A stretch of DNA of 64,000 nt from Methanosarcina vacuolata Z-761 (GTDB lineage Archaea > Halobacteriota > Methanosarcinia > Methanosarcinales > Methanosarcinaceae). Below, piece by piece: positions 26,613 through 35,022 of this stretch (the first letter of the stretch is position 1; every line of letters starts with the position of its first letter). The position numbers and the translations under genes were made by a program. Under the pieces are notes generated by a model. The model had not been told where the DNA came from, ran no database searches, and saw nothing but the letters and a program-made list of their open reading frames with translations. The stretch spans positions 186,001-250,000 of the forward strand of contig NZ_CP009520.1 in assembly GCF_000969905.1 (NCBI RefSeq), in the 5' to 3' direction.

Positions 26613-27119
26613 TCATACAATTTTTATAATTCCTGGTTGGGGGGAATAAAGTTCTCCTGTTTCCAGGAGGTTTTTGAGGATTGTCTCGAATTTTTCCTGA
26701 GTTATTCCTTTTTCGAGGGCTTTCTGTCGAAGTTCTTCTTTTTCTATTTTTCCGCCGGCGGTGTCCAGAATATCGATAAGAATTGATTTTGGATCTTTTT
26801 TTATAGGGGGCGAATTGGAAAGGCTTTTTTCTGGGAATTTAAGTTTTTTTACTGGGGTTTCAGTTATGGAGGTTAAAGGGTTAGATTCTTTGGGCGATAA
26901 GGTTGGTGAAAAGTTTTCGTTGGCTTTTCCGGAGATTTCAGCTTGAAGGTGAGTTCGAAAAAGCACGGCGTCTTCGAGATCTTCGGAAAAGTGGAATACC
27001 CTGAGTTTTCGGGTTTGCAGGAGAGCGCCGCAATGCTGACATTTCAGGGTTTTTTTTCCTGTTTCTGTGATCTGGGCATGCTGTCGGCATTTGGGGCACA
27101 CAATCACTGAATAGCGCAA
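26613..27119 (-). CDS. zinc-ribbon / winged-helix hypothetical protein
   Basis: A 168-residue protein with an N-terminal zinc ribbon (IVCPKCRQHAQITE, then LKCQHCGALLQ: two CxxC pairs). After a charged, Ser/Pro-rich linker it ends with a small winged-helix-like domain (DPKSILIDILDTAGGKIEKEELRQKALEKGI, then ILKNLLETGELYSPQPGIIKI). The C-terminal part resembles helix-turn-helix ends of archaeal replication and processing proteins such as MCM. The TTG at 27119 is the longest start; no strong ribosome site is visible, so the start is uncertain. It lies 33 bases downstream of a cis-prenyltransferase gene. Specific function unknown; nucleic-acid binding is likely. Confidence 0.7.
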   Translation of the reverse strand: MRYSVIVCPKCRQHAQITETGKKTLKCQHCGALLQTRKLRVFHFSEDLEDAVLFRTHLQAEISGKANENFSPTLSPKESNPLTSITETPVKKLKFPEKSLSNSPPIKKDPKSILIDILDTAGGKIEKEELRQKALEKGITQEKFETILKNLLETGELYSPQPGIIKIV

Positions 27120-27152
27120 ATTTTTGTGCTTTTGTCCAAATTCCAGCTCAGC

Positions 27153-27827
27153 TCACCTTCCGTATCTTCTCTTTCTTTTCTGAAAGTCCCTCATAGCCCT
27201 TAGCAGATCGACCTTTCGTACATCTCTCCAGTTAACATCTGTAAAATAAAGTTCTGAATAGACTGACTGCCATACCAGGAAGTCCGAAAGGTTCTGCCCT
27301 CCCGAACGGATCATGATATCAGGCTCGTGGTGGACGAGGAGATGAGATTCGATCATTTTTTCGTCCACCTCTTCAGGCCTGACAGTTCCTTCTTTAACTT
27401 CGGCAAGGATAGTCAGTACAGCCTTCGTAATTTCATCTCTTCCCCCAAATCCCAGTGAGACATAAACAAGAAAATCGTTTCCAGGAGCAGTGTTATTTAC
27501 CTCTCCGTCAACGCCATAGATTCTATAACCTGTACAGGCAGGAAGGTTAGAAAAGACCTTTTCCAGCTTTGCTTTGAGAGTTGATGAGACTTCAGCTTTT
27601 AAAGCCGGGTCAGTATTCAGGATGTCTACATAGACGCTCACAATTTTGACCTTGAATTTTCTAAAAATATTAAGTGTGGATATGAGCCTATCGATTCCTT
27701 CGGGGTCAAAAAGGTCAGTTTCCTTGAGTATGATTGCTACATGCCTGGGAATATTTGAAAATTCCCTGGCTATTTGCCAGGTCAGGTACCTCTCATAGAC
27801 CGGATATGCAAAAGAAAGTAAATCCAT
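27153..27827 (-). CDS. cis-prenyltransferase-like subunit, probably the non-catalytic partner
   Basis: The C-terminal half matches region V of undecaprenyl/dehydrodolichyl diphosphate synthases: MIRSGGQNLSDFLVWQSVYS, then ELYFTDVNWRDV. The N-terminal active-site region that normally reads MDGNxR is instead HVAIILKETDLFDPEG, lacking the catalytic Asp-Gly-Asn-Arg. That pattern resembles the NgBR/Nus1-type subunit of heteromeric enzymes, which keeps the C-terminal RxG motif but not the catalytic residues. I recall a heteromeric cis-prenyltransferase described for M. mazei, one of whose genes lies close to nrpRI as here. Product: polyprenyl carrier lipid for glycosylation, together with a catalytic subunit encoded elsewhere. 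A GAGGAT site precedes the ATG. Confidence 0.8.
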   Translation of the reverse strand: MDLLSFAYPVYERYLTWQIAREFSNIPRHVAIILKETDLFDPEGIDRLISTLNIFRKFKVKIVSVYVDILNTDPALKAEVSSTLKAKLEKVFSNLPACTGYRIYGVDGEVNNTAPGNDFLVYVSLGFGGRDEITKAVLTILAEVKEGTVRPEEVDEKMIESHLLVHHEPDIMIRSGGQNLSDFLVWQSVYSELYFTDVNWRDVRKVDLLRAMRDFQKRKRRYGR

Positions 27828-27980
27828 CTGATTAATATCCTCCCTGACAAGCTAAAGCAATCCACTATTTCATCTTTTCTATTGTTAATCTCAACTTCAT
27901 AATTCTTTCCAGGCATGTTCCGAATGATCTTTTCCGGATGACAGCTTTTTCAGATTTATTATGTCTATCATTGGGTTTGT

Positions 27981-29165
27981 TTACTTTGCAGTGGATACGA
28001 TCTTGATTACATCGCCGTTTTTCAGTTCGTGCTTTTCCCCAAGCCTGAGCCTTGTCCTTGCATCTACGGCATATAAAAATCGATCCCCAATTTCAGTATG
28101 GATCTGGTAAGCAAGATCATGACAGGTAGAGCCCCTTTTCATAAGGTAGGCATCAGGAAGGACATTCCCACTTTTATCGGACCATTTTCCTTCATCTTCT
28201 ACGGGGTATACAACAATAAGGTCCAGAAGCTCGAAGACAGTTCTGTTTATGCACTCCTGGACGCCTGTACCGCCAAGCCTCTCAATCACTTTATGAATAG
28301 CTTCGAGCCCTTTTTTCTGAGCTTTTGTAAGGTTTTCACCAAGCACCTCGAATTTCCTGTCTCCGGGACTGTATTTAATAAGCTCATTTTTTGCTGCAGA
28401 TTTAAGTGCCAGTTCGGCTGCTGCGCTTACAGGGACTACTATTCTATCAAGGTCTTTAAGCCTGTCCAGGTTTTCTCTTGAGGCGACGTCGGCTTTATTT
28501 GCGGCGATAAGCAGAGGCTTGCTGATCTCTCTCATTGCATCGCAGAGCCGGATCATATCTTCTTCGCTCCATTTAATGTGGTCCAGTCTTGCAAGCCCTG
28601 TTTCTATCAAAGCTGCATTCACATGGGATTCTCTTATTCCTGCTCCGGCAAGCTGTTCTGCAATTACTGCTTCTAGCTTGAGCCCTTCGGCCTGGATTTT
28701 TCTGGCAAGCTTGACCCAGTTTCTTTCCAGAATGCCATAAAGCCACATTGTGATTTCCCTATTCAGGAAAGCTACGTCTTCAAGAGGGTCATGATCTCCG
28801 ATATCTACAGGGTTGCCCTCGGCGTCAGTCCCGCCTGAGGCGTCTACTACATGAACAATTGCCTGAGCCTGCCTGAGTTCATCCAGAAAAGTATTTCCAA
28901 GTCCCCTCCCTTTGTACGCATCAGGGACAAGTCCGGCAACGTCAATTATATCAATCGGGACGAGCCTTACCCCATCCACGCACTTTCCGCATCTCTTTTC
29001 CTTTTCTTTGCAGGGGCATTCAACCCGCACATAAGTAACTCCGTGATTAGCATTAATAGTTGTAAAAGGATAATTTGCAATTTCAACGTCTGCAAGTGTG
29101 GCAGCTTTGAAAAAAGTGGATTTTCCCGCATTGGGTTTTCCTGCAAGTCCTATAGTCATTGACAT
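27981..29165 (-). CDS. OBG/YchF-type GTPase with C-terminal TGS domain
   Basis: The 394-residue protein has the complete G-domain: G1 GLAGKPNAGKSTFFKAAT, G3 DVAGLVPDAYKGRGLGN (the YchF/OBG form), G4 AANKAD and a G5-like VVPVSAAAE. The G1 loop is followed by an insert with CPCKEKEKRCGKC, a four-cysteine cluster characteristic of the archaeal branch. The C-terminal ~80 residues form a TGS domain (VYPVEDEGKWSDKSGNVLPD through LKNGDVIKIV). These proteins bind ribosomes or translation factors. It is transcribed alone, about 150 bases upstream of the cis-prenyltransferase gene. Confidence 0.9.
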   Translation of the reverse strand: MSMTIGLAGKPNAGKSTFFKAATLADVEIANYPFTTINANHGVTYVRVECPCKEKEKRCGKCVDGVRLVPIDIIDVAGLVPDAYKGRGLGNTFLDELRQAQAIVHVVDASGGTDAEGNPVDIGDHDPLEDVAFLNREITMWLYGILERNWVKLARKIQAEGLKLEAVIAEQLAGAGIRESHVNAALIETGLARLDHIKWSEEDMIRLCDAMREISKPLLIAANKADVASRENLDRLKDLDRIVVPVSAAAELALKSAAKNELIKYSPGDRKFEVLGENLTKAQKKGLEAIHKVIERLGGTGVQECINRTVFELLDLIVVYPVEDEGKWSDKSGNVLPDAYLMKRGSTCHDLAYQIHTEIGDRFLYAVDARTRLRLGEKHELKNGDVIKIVSTAK

Positions 29166-29479
29166 AAATTATAAAAACGAACTTGTTGCATTTAATCTTT
29201 ATTGGTAGTGATGTCGGAGAAACGGGATTTTTTTCCCCAACTTTCAGGCCAGGGTTAGAGCTACAAATTAGAGGTTAAGCTCTTGGGTAGTGTGCCAATT
29301 TTTCTGTACAATCAGAAATCTAAATAAGTTACTGGGTAGAAAATTCCAACTCGGAAGATCAATTTTGTTCATAGTACTCAAAAGCTGACTTCAAATTTAC
29401 AGCAAATTTGAGACACTGTCGTCTCTTTGAGGAATAAAGTTTATATCCTTGAATGTGCTTATCAGTGTTGCTTGCTTGT
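29166..29479. other. gap upstream of tRNA-Arg with box A
   Basis: TTTATATCC at about 29439-29447 is a box A for the tRNA gene. GAGAC/GTCTC (about 29411-29425) forms a short hairpin. Nothing else is recognisable. Confidence 0.45.
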
Positions 29480-29551
29480 GTCCCGATAGGGTAGTGGATA
29501 TCCTTGAGGCCTGCGGAGCCTTAGACCTGAGTTCAAGTCTCAGTCGGGACG
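29480..29551 (+). tRNA. tRNA-Arg (anticodon GCG)
   Basis: A full cloverleaf can be drawn. The acceptor stem GTCCCGA pairs with TCGGGAC (29544-29550) and is followed by discriminator G. The D arm is GGGT/ATCC with a GG-containing loop. The anticodon arm GAGGC-CTGCGGA-GCCTT has anticodon GCG after U33 and a T-A pair extending the stem. The T arm is CTGAG-TTCAAGT-CTCAG. CCA is not encoded. It reads CGC/CGU. A T-rich run follows. Confidence 0.88.
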
Positions 29552-29967
29552 TAAATTTTTTGATTTTCTATTTTTTTTATTTGATCTTTTTCCTTCAGTT
29601 TTTTACCGGATTTCATTTTTACTCTTCTTGATTCCTTCTTTGCTTCGGTTCCGTTCGGTTTTTTTACCGGATTTTATTTTTACTCTTCTTGATTCCTTCT
29701 TTGCTTTGTTTCCGTTCGTATTTTCCTCGATTTGTCACTTTCTTCTGTTTTTCTCCCTACTTTGTGCCCTTCTCTTTCTTGTCTATGATTTTTTTCCTTT
29801 CTACGCTTCGCTTCTTGTCTATGATTTACTTCCTGCTTTGATTTGTTTCCTGTCTTCTGCTTCTTTGTTCCACGAATTACATTTTTGTTTTTGCTTTTTT
29901 CTGTCAGATCAAAAAGATAATGAATATGATCTGAACTTATACTATTAAATGAAAAAGAGGGATATTT
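29552..29967. other. pyrimidine-rich gap downstream of tRNA-Arg
   Basis: The stretch is extremely T-rich on the plus strand, with a tandem duplication: a segment of the form TTTTACCGGATTTYATTTTTACTC plus the following TTCTTGATTCCTTCTTTGCT appears twice (about 29598-29708). A run of oligo-T just after the tRNA is its probable terminator. The open frames here are low-complexity F/L/S products, not genes. Confidence 0.6.
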
Positions 29968-30381
29968 ATGAAGAGAAATAGTCTGATTTTACTTATGGGG
30001 TTAATATTCTTATTTGCCTCAGGTTGTACTGAGAGCAATGAATCGGTGCCTGACGATTCTAATTCTTCGGTACCTGAAGCCGAGTCTGCCTTACAGTCGG
30101 AAAATAACACGACTTCAAAACTCGGAGAAGACCACATTGTCCGTCTTGAAAAGTATGGTGTGGTACGGCCTTCTGAACTGGAACTCTCAAAAGGGGATAC
30201 TGTTTCCTGGTGGAGCGACAAGAGACAGGGTAATTACGTGCTTGTTAGTGAGGAAAAGCTGTTCCCTGATGAAAAACTTTCATACAGGGTACCTTTCACG
30301 TATACCTTTAATGAAATCGGAACCTACCATTTTATTGTCAAGGATCTTCCTGGAATGAACGCTACGATAAGGGTGAACTGA
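29968..30381 (+). CDS. cupredoxin-like lipoprotein with a degenerate copper site
   Basis: The protein (137 residues) begins with a lipoprotein signal (LILLMGLIFLFASGC, lipobox LFASGC), then a Ser/Asn/Glu-rich linker. It ends with a ~75-residue cupredoxin-like domain: LELSKGDTVSWWSD, a mid strand, and GTYHFIVKDLPGMNATIRV. In blue-copper proteins the last motif reads GxYxxxCxxHxGM; here the Cys position is Val and the His position is Leu, leaving only the Met. So a membrane-anchored extracellular protein that probably does not bind copper in the classic way. It stands alone after tRNA-Arg; a T-rich stretch lies upstream. Confidence 0.75.
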   Translation: MKRNSLILLMGLIFLFASGCTESNESVPDDSNSSVPEAESALQSENNTTSKLGEDHIVRLEKYGVVRPSELELSKGDTVSWWSDKRQGNYVLVSEEKLFPDEKLSYRVPFTYTFNEIGTYHFIVKDLPGMNATIRVN

Positions 30382-30531
30382 AATTTCTGCTTCCTTGCCC
30401 TGTATTCTTTATTGAATCTTTTTTCCACAAGGAGGGAGGTACTTCTCCTAAACCTTTCTCCTAAACCTGGCTTTTTTCTTGCTTTTTTCTTTTTACTCCA
30501 AACTGGCTGAAGGTTCAGGATTGAAATATTT

Positions 30532-30635
30532 ATAGAAATTTGGAAAACTTGTAGAAATTTGGAAAACTTATAGAAATTTGGAAAACTTATAAAAATTTGG
30601 AAAACTTATAAAAATTTGGAAAACTTATAAAAATT
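30532..30635. repeat. 19-bp tandem repeat next to an Msr gene
   Basis: The unit TAGAAATTTGGAAAACTTA repeats about five times with drift to TAAAAATTTGGAAAACTTA. It ends at the stop codon of the Msr regulator at 30637. No spacers, so not CRISPR. Confidence 0.95.
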
Positions 30636-30636
30636 T

Positions 30637-31425
30637 TCACACTTTGGTTATAGGTCTTGCTATCCTTTTGTAGTGATTGAAAAGATCTTTTCCCCATTTA
30701 AGCGCACTTTCATCAAAACTTACCAGGTTATGATTATAGTAAATTCCACTGTTACAGAAGAGGGAGAGCGCCATGAACTTTTCCGTGACTATGCTTGAAG
30801 CAATTTTCATATTATTATTATTGCAGACATAGAGTTTGGTATGTTTCAGGTTCAGGAAATGTTCAAGTTCCTTCTTGTAGTCATTGAGCATTCTATCATA
30901 AACGTATTCTGTAAACACCAGGGTTATGTCCGTGCCCTTTGCGGCAAGTTCTATGCACAGGGACGGATAGATGGGCAGGAAAAAGGAAGATGAAATCCTC
31001 ACTTTATCGGATTCGGACAGGTGTTTTACAACTTCTTTTGGATATTCAAACACATGGTTTCGGTCAGGGTTTACTTCAATATAGTTTCCAAGCTTTCCGA
31101 TCTCATCGAGAAACTCAGGAGGAATTGATGTCATATCCTGATTTATCCAGTAATCGTGGTTTTTATCAAAGACGTTGAATGTTTCAAGAATTGTTTTCAT
31201 CTTCGGAACCAGAATCTCTCCGATACTGGAAAGTTTATAGAGCCTGTTACTCTCAACAATAAGGTCCTGCTTCATCAGTATCTTTATCTGGGTCATTATT
31301 GGGCTCGAACGGACATCAAGCGTATTTTTGATTTCTTCGATGTTCTTTGGTCCGTCCAGAAGCAGTAAAAGTAGGTTTTTCCTTTTTTCTGAAAGAAAGA
31401 GAACATCCAGTAGTGATGAATCCAT
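30637..31425 (-). CDS. Msr-type methanol regulon transcriptional regulator
   Basis: A 262-residue member of the Methanosarcina-specific regulators. N-terminal winged helix: LLDVLFLSEKRKNLLLLLLD, then IEEIKNTLDVRSSPIMTQIK and LIVESNRLYKLSSIGEILV. The C-terminal half is the FilR1/DUF1724-type ligand domain (SFFLPIYPSLCIELAAKGTDI, MALSLFCNSGIYYNHNLVSFD, ALKWGKDLFNHYKRIAR). The ATG at 31425 has GAGGGA upstream and matches the MDSSL starts of its paralogues. Known Msr proteins control mtaCB isozymes, generally as activators working in pairs. A second one lies 575 bases upstream and mtaCB 8 kb away, so regulation of the local methanol operon is likely. Confidence 0.88.
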   Translation of the reverse strand: MDSSLLDVLFLSEKRKNLLLLLLDGPKNIEEIKNTLDVRSSPIMTQIKILMKQDLIVESNRLYKLSSIGEILVPKMKTILETFNVFDKNHDYWINQDMTSIPPEFLDEIGKLGNYIEVNPDRNHVFEYPKEVVKHLSESDKVRISSSFFLPIYPSLCIELAAKGTDITLVFTEYVYDRMLNDYKKELEHFLNLKHTKLYVCNNNNMKIASSIVTEKFMALSLFCNSGIYYNHNLVSFDESALKWGKDLFNHYKRIARPITKV

Positions 31426-31640
31426 CTGATTCCCTCTCTTAGGTCTCATCCTATTATATGTGACATCATATATATCTCTATACTAAAATATTCTGAACTT
31501 TCTGTCTTTATCCTTGCCATTGTAGTTTTTCATAGGATAAAGAATCTTCAGGTGTGGGGTTTTTGGTTTCCTTTGGGGTTTATACTTGAAGGTTTTTGAG
31601 ATTTATACCTTGTATATAAAGAAAATTACCATTTTTTGTG

Positions 31641-31846
31641 TCATGATATCATAATTTCATGTATCATAACATTATAATTTCGTGTATCACAACATTATAA
31701 TTTCGTGTATTATAACATTATAATTTCATGTATCACAACATCATAATTTCATGTATCACAACATCATAATTTCATGTATCACAACATCATAATTTCATGT
31801 ATCACAACATCATAATTTTATGTATCATAATATCATCATAATATTA
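31641..31846. repeat. 23-bp AT-rich tandem repeat between two Msr genes
   Basis: The unit CATCATAATTTCATGTATCAC (+AA) repeats about eight times, with variants CATTATAATTTCGTGTAT. It occupies most of the 31426-31999 gap, upstream of the Msr gene ending at 30637. Each unit contains an ATRATA-type box-A-like core. No unique spacers, so not CRISPR. Confidence 0.95.
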
Positions 31847-31999
31847 CTTGTAAATATAATTACTTTTTATTACTTTTTGATAAGTTCTCTAAAAACTTCT
31901 ATGCGGTAATCCTTTTAGACTGCATCTGTTATTATTTCTTTATACAGTAGTCCATTTGGAAGTAGATAGAGATTATATAGGTTATAAGTCTGTATCTTT

Positions 32000-32785
32000 T
32001 CATATCTTGTTTACCTGTCTGGAAAGCCTTTTGAAATAATCGAACAGTTCCTGACCCCATGAAAGGGCGCTGGGTTCGGAGCTTATAATGAACTGCTGGT
32101 CGAATTTCCCTTTTTTATCAAAAAGGCCCAGCATCATTGTCCTATCAGTCACGGTAATCTCAGTAAGCTTTATTCCTTCTTTGGAAACATACAGGCTTAC
32201 ATTATCCATGCCCATTAATTCATTTATCATATTTGAGTGTTCGTTTGATAGATGGTCCCAGACAGATTGATTAAAATTCAGGGAAAGTTCGGCATCTTTT
32301 CTGCCAAGCTCAACGTACAGGGGGAGATAAGCGGGGTTGAAATAGGACGCAAAAGTCGAAGCATGCCTTGCATTGGCCATGCTGTCTATTATTTCTTGAG
32401 ACGGTTCATATATATGGTTAAGGTCTGGCTCTATAAATGTACAGTCTCCCAGTTCGGATATACGTTCCAGCAGGTGGCGGGGAATTCCGTTCAGATCGTG
32501 ACCTGTCCAGTATGAGTTGTTTTTCTCAATTACATCAAGAGCACTTATCAGGGGTTTTATCTTCTTGATTATGAACTCTCCCAGGACTGTGAGTTTATAC
32601 ATTTTGTCTTCCTGGACAATAAGATCATGATCTATCAGTTTCTTTATCTGGGGAAGGATCGAGGTGGCTGTAACATCCAGTGTGGTCTTGATTTCGTCAA
32701 TATTTTTTGAGCCGCTATCCAGCAATATAAGAAGGTTTTTTCTCTTATCGGAGCGGAAAACAAGATCAATAAGTGAAGAATCCAT
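32000..32785 (-). CDS. Msr-type methanol regulon transcriptional regulator
   Basis: A paralogue of the neighbouring regulator (261 residues). Winged helix: LIDLVFRSDKRKNLLILLDS, IDEIKTTLDVTATSILPQIK, LIVQEDKMYKLTVLGEFII. Effector domain: FASYFNPAYLPLYVELGRKD, MMLGLFDKKGKFDQQFIISS, ALSWGQELFDYFKRLSRQ. Both halves align without gaps to the gene at 30637, so the pair is a tandem duplication that has diverged. In M. acetivorans such a pair (MsrD/MsrE, as I recall) is needed for mtaCB2 expression; the genomic position here is the same. It is encoded downstream of two hydantoinase-type genes on the same strand but 155 bases away. Confidence 0.88.
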   Translation of the reverse strand: MDSSLIDLVFRSDKRKNLLILLDSGSKNIDEIKTTLDVTATSILPQIKKLIDHDLIVQEDKMYKLTVLGEFIIKKIKPLISALDVIEKNNSYWTGHDLNGIPRHLLERISELGDCTFIEPDLNHIYEPSQEIIDSMANARHASTFASYFNPAYLPLYVELGRKDAELSLNFNQSVWDHLSNEHSNMINELMGMDNVSLYVSKEGIKLTEITVTDRTMMLGLFDKKGKFDQQFIISSEPSALSWGQELFDYFKRLSRQVNKI

Positions 32786-32940
32786 GTTCTCTTACTTCCT
32801 GTTATTCAGTAACTTGCAGTTGTAGTCGATCTTTCTTTCCAGCAGGCTGGTTCTCTGACTTTTCGTTTTCAAATTGAGCATTTCTCCGGCTTTTATATCA
32901 ACTTTTATATATAAAAAATATCATATATATAATTTTATCT

Positions 32941-34869
32941 CTAATTTGTTAAAATCTCAGGGTTACAGACTCCTACAAAAGTCATTTTTGTCTCCATTGG
33001 CGTATGTTTCCAGCCAGGTGGAGAAAGGTATTCCAGACTTGTGCTTATTTTTATTGACCCTTCTGGAAGTCCAAAATCTTTCATTGAATCCAGAATAAGT
33101 TCTTCACCGGTTTTATGGGAATATTCTATCGCCATACCATATTGCTCGAATTTCTTCCTTCCTTCAGGGGTAAATACCAGGAAATTTTGGTCCGGATTTT
33201 CCATTGAAGATGGTCTTATAATTATCTCAATTCTTTTAATTCCTTTTCCTACTAGAGCTCCAACTGCATTTCCTACGCTGGCCTGGTCAGGAACTATAAC
33301 CTCTGCGTCTATGAGACCCTTAATCTCTTCATAATAAGCCTTTACAGGGCCTCCGAGCAGGACTATGGGAATATTAAATTTGTACTGGACAGGAACGTCT
33401 TCCTCCAGCATTTTCTTTATCCCTTCTTTTCCCCTGCCTTCCATGATAAAAGACATAAGGCTGTAAACCATATTTTTTGCAATCTGCTGCTTTATCTTTT
33501 TGCAAAAAGCATGAACTCCCATTTGAGTAAAACGCGAAAGTTTTTTGGCTCCAATCTGGGCAGCTTCCACATCCCATTCGGTATATTCCCCAAGTACGTG
33601 CAGGGCATCAGTCGGTGTGAAGCCTATAGCCTGGATTGCACGCTGCTGAATCAATGAATCAAGGACTTCTGGAGAGGGGAACCGCTTCATTTTATTTAAA
33701 ATTCCGTAGATCGAAAGAGGCTCGTCTTTTACAATCTCAAGTAACTTTTTTTCGCTTTCTGTAGGACTAATAGGGGCTACTCCAGTACTAACAAAAAATT
33801 TTGTGGGCTGAGTATGTTCACTGAGCATGGTTCTCAGGGGAACAGGGTTCTTCTCAAGTTTCTCTTTAAAGTTTGGGTACCGTACAGCAGCAACGCAGAG
33901 AGGCATAACCCTTTTCGGACCTATCCTTATGCATTTCTTAAACCACACATGGCTATCTCCCCCGTTTGCTGAACTCTCCATTCTTATTGCTTTTACGCGG
34001 GTTTGCCAGCCTCCTACAACTGCTCCTTTCTCACAAAGCTCAGGAACTCCATTTTTTATTATGGAGACATCCGTACTTGTCCCTCCCACATCAATTACGG
34101 CACATGTGTCCAGTCCTGAGAGGTAAGAAGCTCCCTTAATACTTGCAGCAGGGCCTGAGAATATGGTTTCAATGGGACGCAGTTTTGCGCCTTTTATATC
34201 TATAACCGAGCCGTCACATTTCAGCATAAGGATTTTTGCATCAAGGTTTCTTTTCTTTATTTCGGCAGTGATGGAATGGATAAACTGGTAGGTTATCGGA
34301 ATTAGCTGGGCGTTTAAAACGGCTGTGGCTGCCCGTTCGTAAGCTCCTAGCTCCTGAGATAGTTCATATCCGCAGACCACAGGATGCCCTGTCAATTTAA
34401 GGACTATCTCCTTTACTTTAAGCTCATGTTCCGGGTTTCTTGTGCTGAAGTACGAAGATACTGCAAACGCGGAGACTTTCTTTTTCAGGCTTACTGCAAA
34501 TTGTTCTACGGCAGCAAGGTCCAGAGGCTGCAGTTCATCTCCATTGCTGTCATGTCCTCCTTTTACAATAATACAGTAGTCTGCTGGAAGTTTTTTTGGG
34601 ACGGTATAGTTCCCTACCAGAATCAGACCAACAGGATACCCTGTTTTTTCGAGAATGGTATTTGTTGACAGGGTTGTGGAAACCGATACCAGCTTTACTT
34701 TGCTGAGATACTCCGGATTCAGTTTATCAATTGCATTTCGAATTCCGGCCATAAGGTCCGGATAGGTAGTAATTGCCTTGCTGGTATCAAGGATCCGGCT
34801 ATCCGAATCTCTTAATATTACAGCATCGGTGTAGGTTCCGCCTGCGTCAATACCCAGACTATATTGCAT
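32941..34869 (-). CDS. hydantoinase/oxoprolinase-family ASKHA protein
   Basis: The protein (642 residues) starts directly with the ASKHA phosphate-1 loop, SLGIDAGGTYTDAVILRDS, as in the HyuA N-terminal domain. Further motifs are SVSTTLSTNTILE, AFAVSSYFSTRNPEHE, IFSGPAASIKGA, the second phosphate loop DTCAVIDVGGTSTDVSI, SANGGDSHVW, and TPTDALHVLGEYTEWD. It has no HyuB partner and no amidohydrolase-type metal site, so it is not a standard hydantoinase. A paralogue lies immediately upstream. Both are embedded among methanol regulators and methyltransferases. A role as ATPase in corrinoid or methyltransferase maintenance is plausible, by analogy with ASKHA corrinoid activators, but is inference. 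Confidence 0.8.
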   Translation of the reverse strand: MQYSLGIDAGGTYTDAVILRDSDSRILDTSKAITTYPDLMAGIRNAIDKLNPEYLSKVKLVSVSTTLSTNTILEKTGYPVGLILVGNYTVPKKLPADYCIIVKGGHDSNGDELQPLDLAAVEQFAVSLKKKVSAFAVSSYFSTRNPEHELKVKEIVLKLTGHPVVCGYELSQELGAYERAATAVLNAQLIPITYQFIHSITAEIKKRNLDAKILMLKCDGSVIDIKGAKLRPIETIFSGPAASIKGASYLSGLDTCAVIDVGGTSTDVSIIKNGVPELCEKGAVVGGWQTRVKAIRMESSANGGDSHVWFKKCIRIGPKRVMPLCVAAVRYPNFKEKLEKNPVPLRTMLSEHTQPTKFFVSTGVAPISPTESEKKLLEIVKDEPLSIYGILNKMKRFPSPEVLDSLIQQRAIQAIGFTPTDALHVLGEYTEWDVEAAQIGAKKLSRFTQMGVHAFCKKIKQQIAKNMVYSLMSFIMEGRGKEGIKKMLEEDVPVQYKFNIPIVLLGGPVKAYYEEIKGLIDAEVIVPDQASVGNAVGALVGKGIKRIEIIIRPSSMENPDQNFLVFTPEGRKKFEQYGMAIEYSHKTGEELILDSMKDFGLPEGSIKISTSLEYLSPPGWKHTPMETKMTFVGVCNPEILTN

Positions 34870-35022
34870 GTCAAAACAGCCCCATTTTTACTTTATATTA
34901 CAAATTAAGGTCCTTTTTTAGCTGTATACATCTTTTTTATCCGGATTTATAAAATTATTCTCAAGATATATATCTCTGTTTATAATATCCGGCTGCTGAT
35001 ATCCTAATTTATCCTTATCCTC

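Noticed and set aside
31641-31846. Possible CRISPR array
   Set aside because: The repeats are directly abutting with no unique spacers, and no cas genes are present. The same applies to 13401-13528 and 30532-30635.
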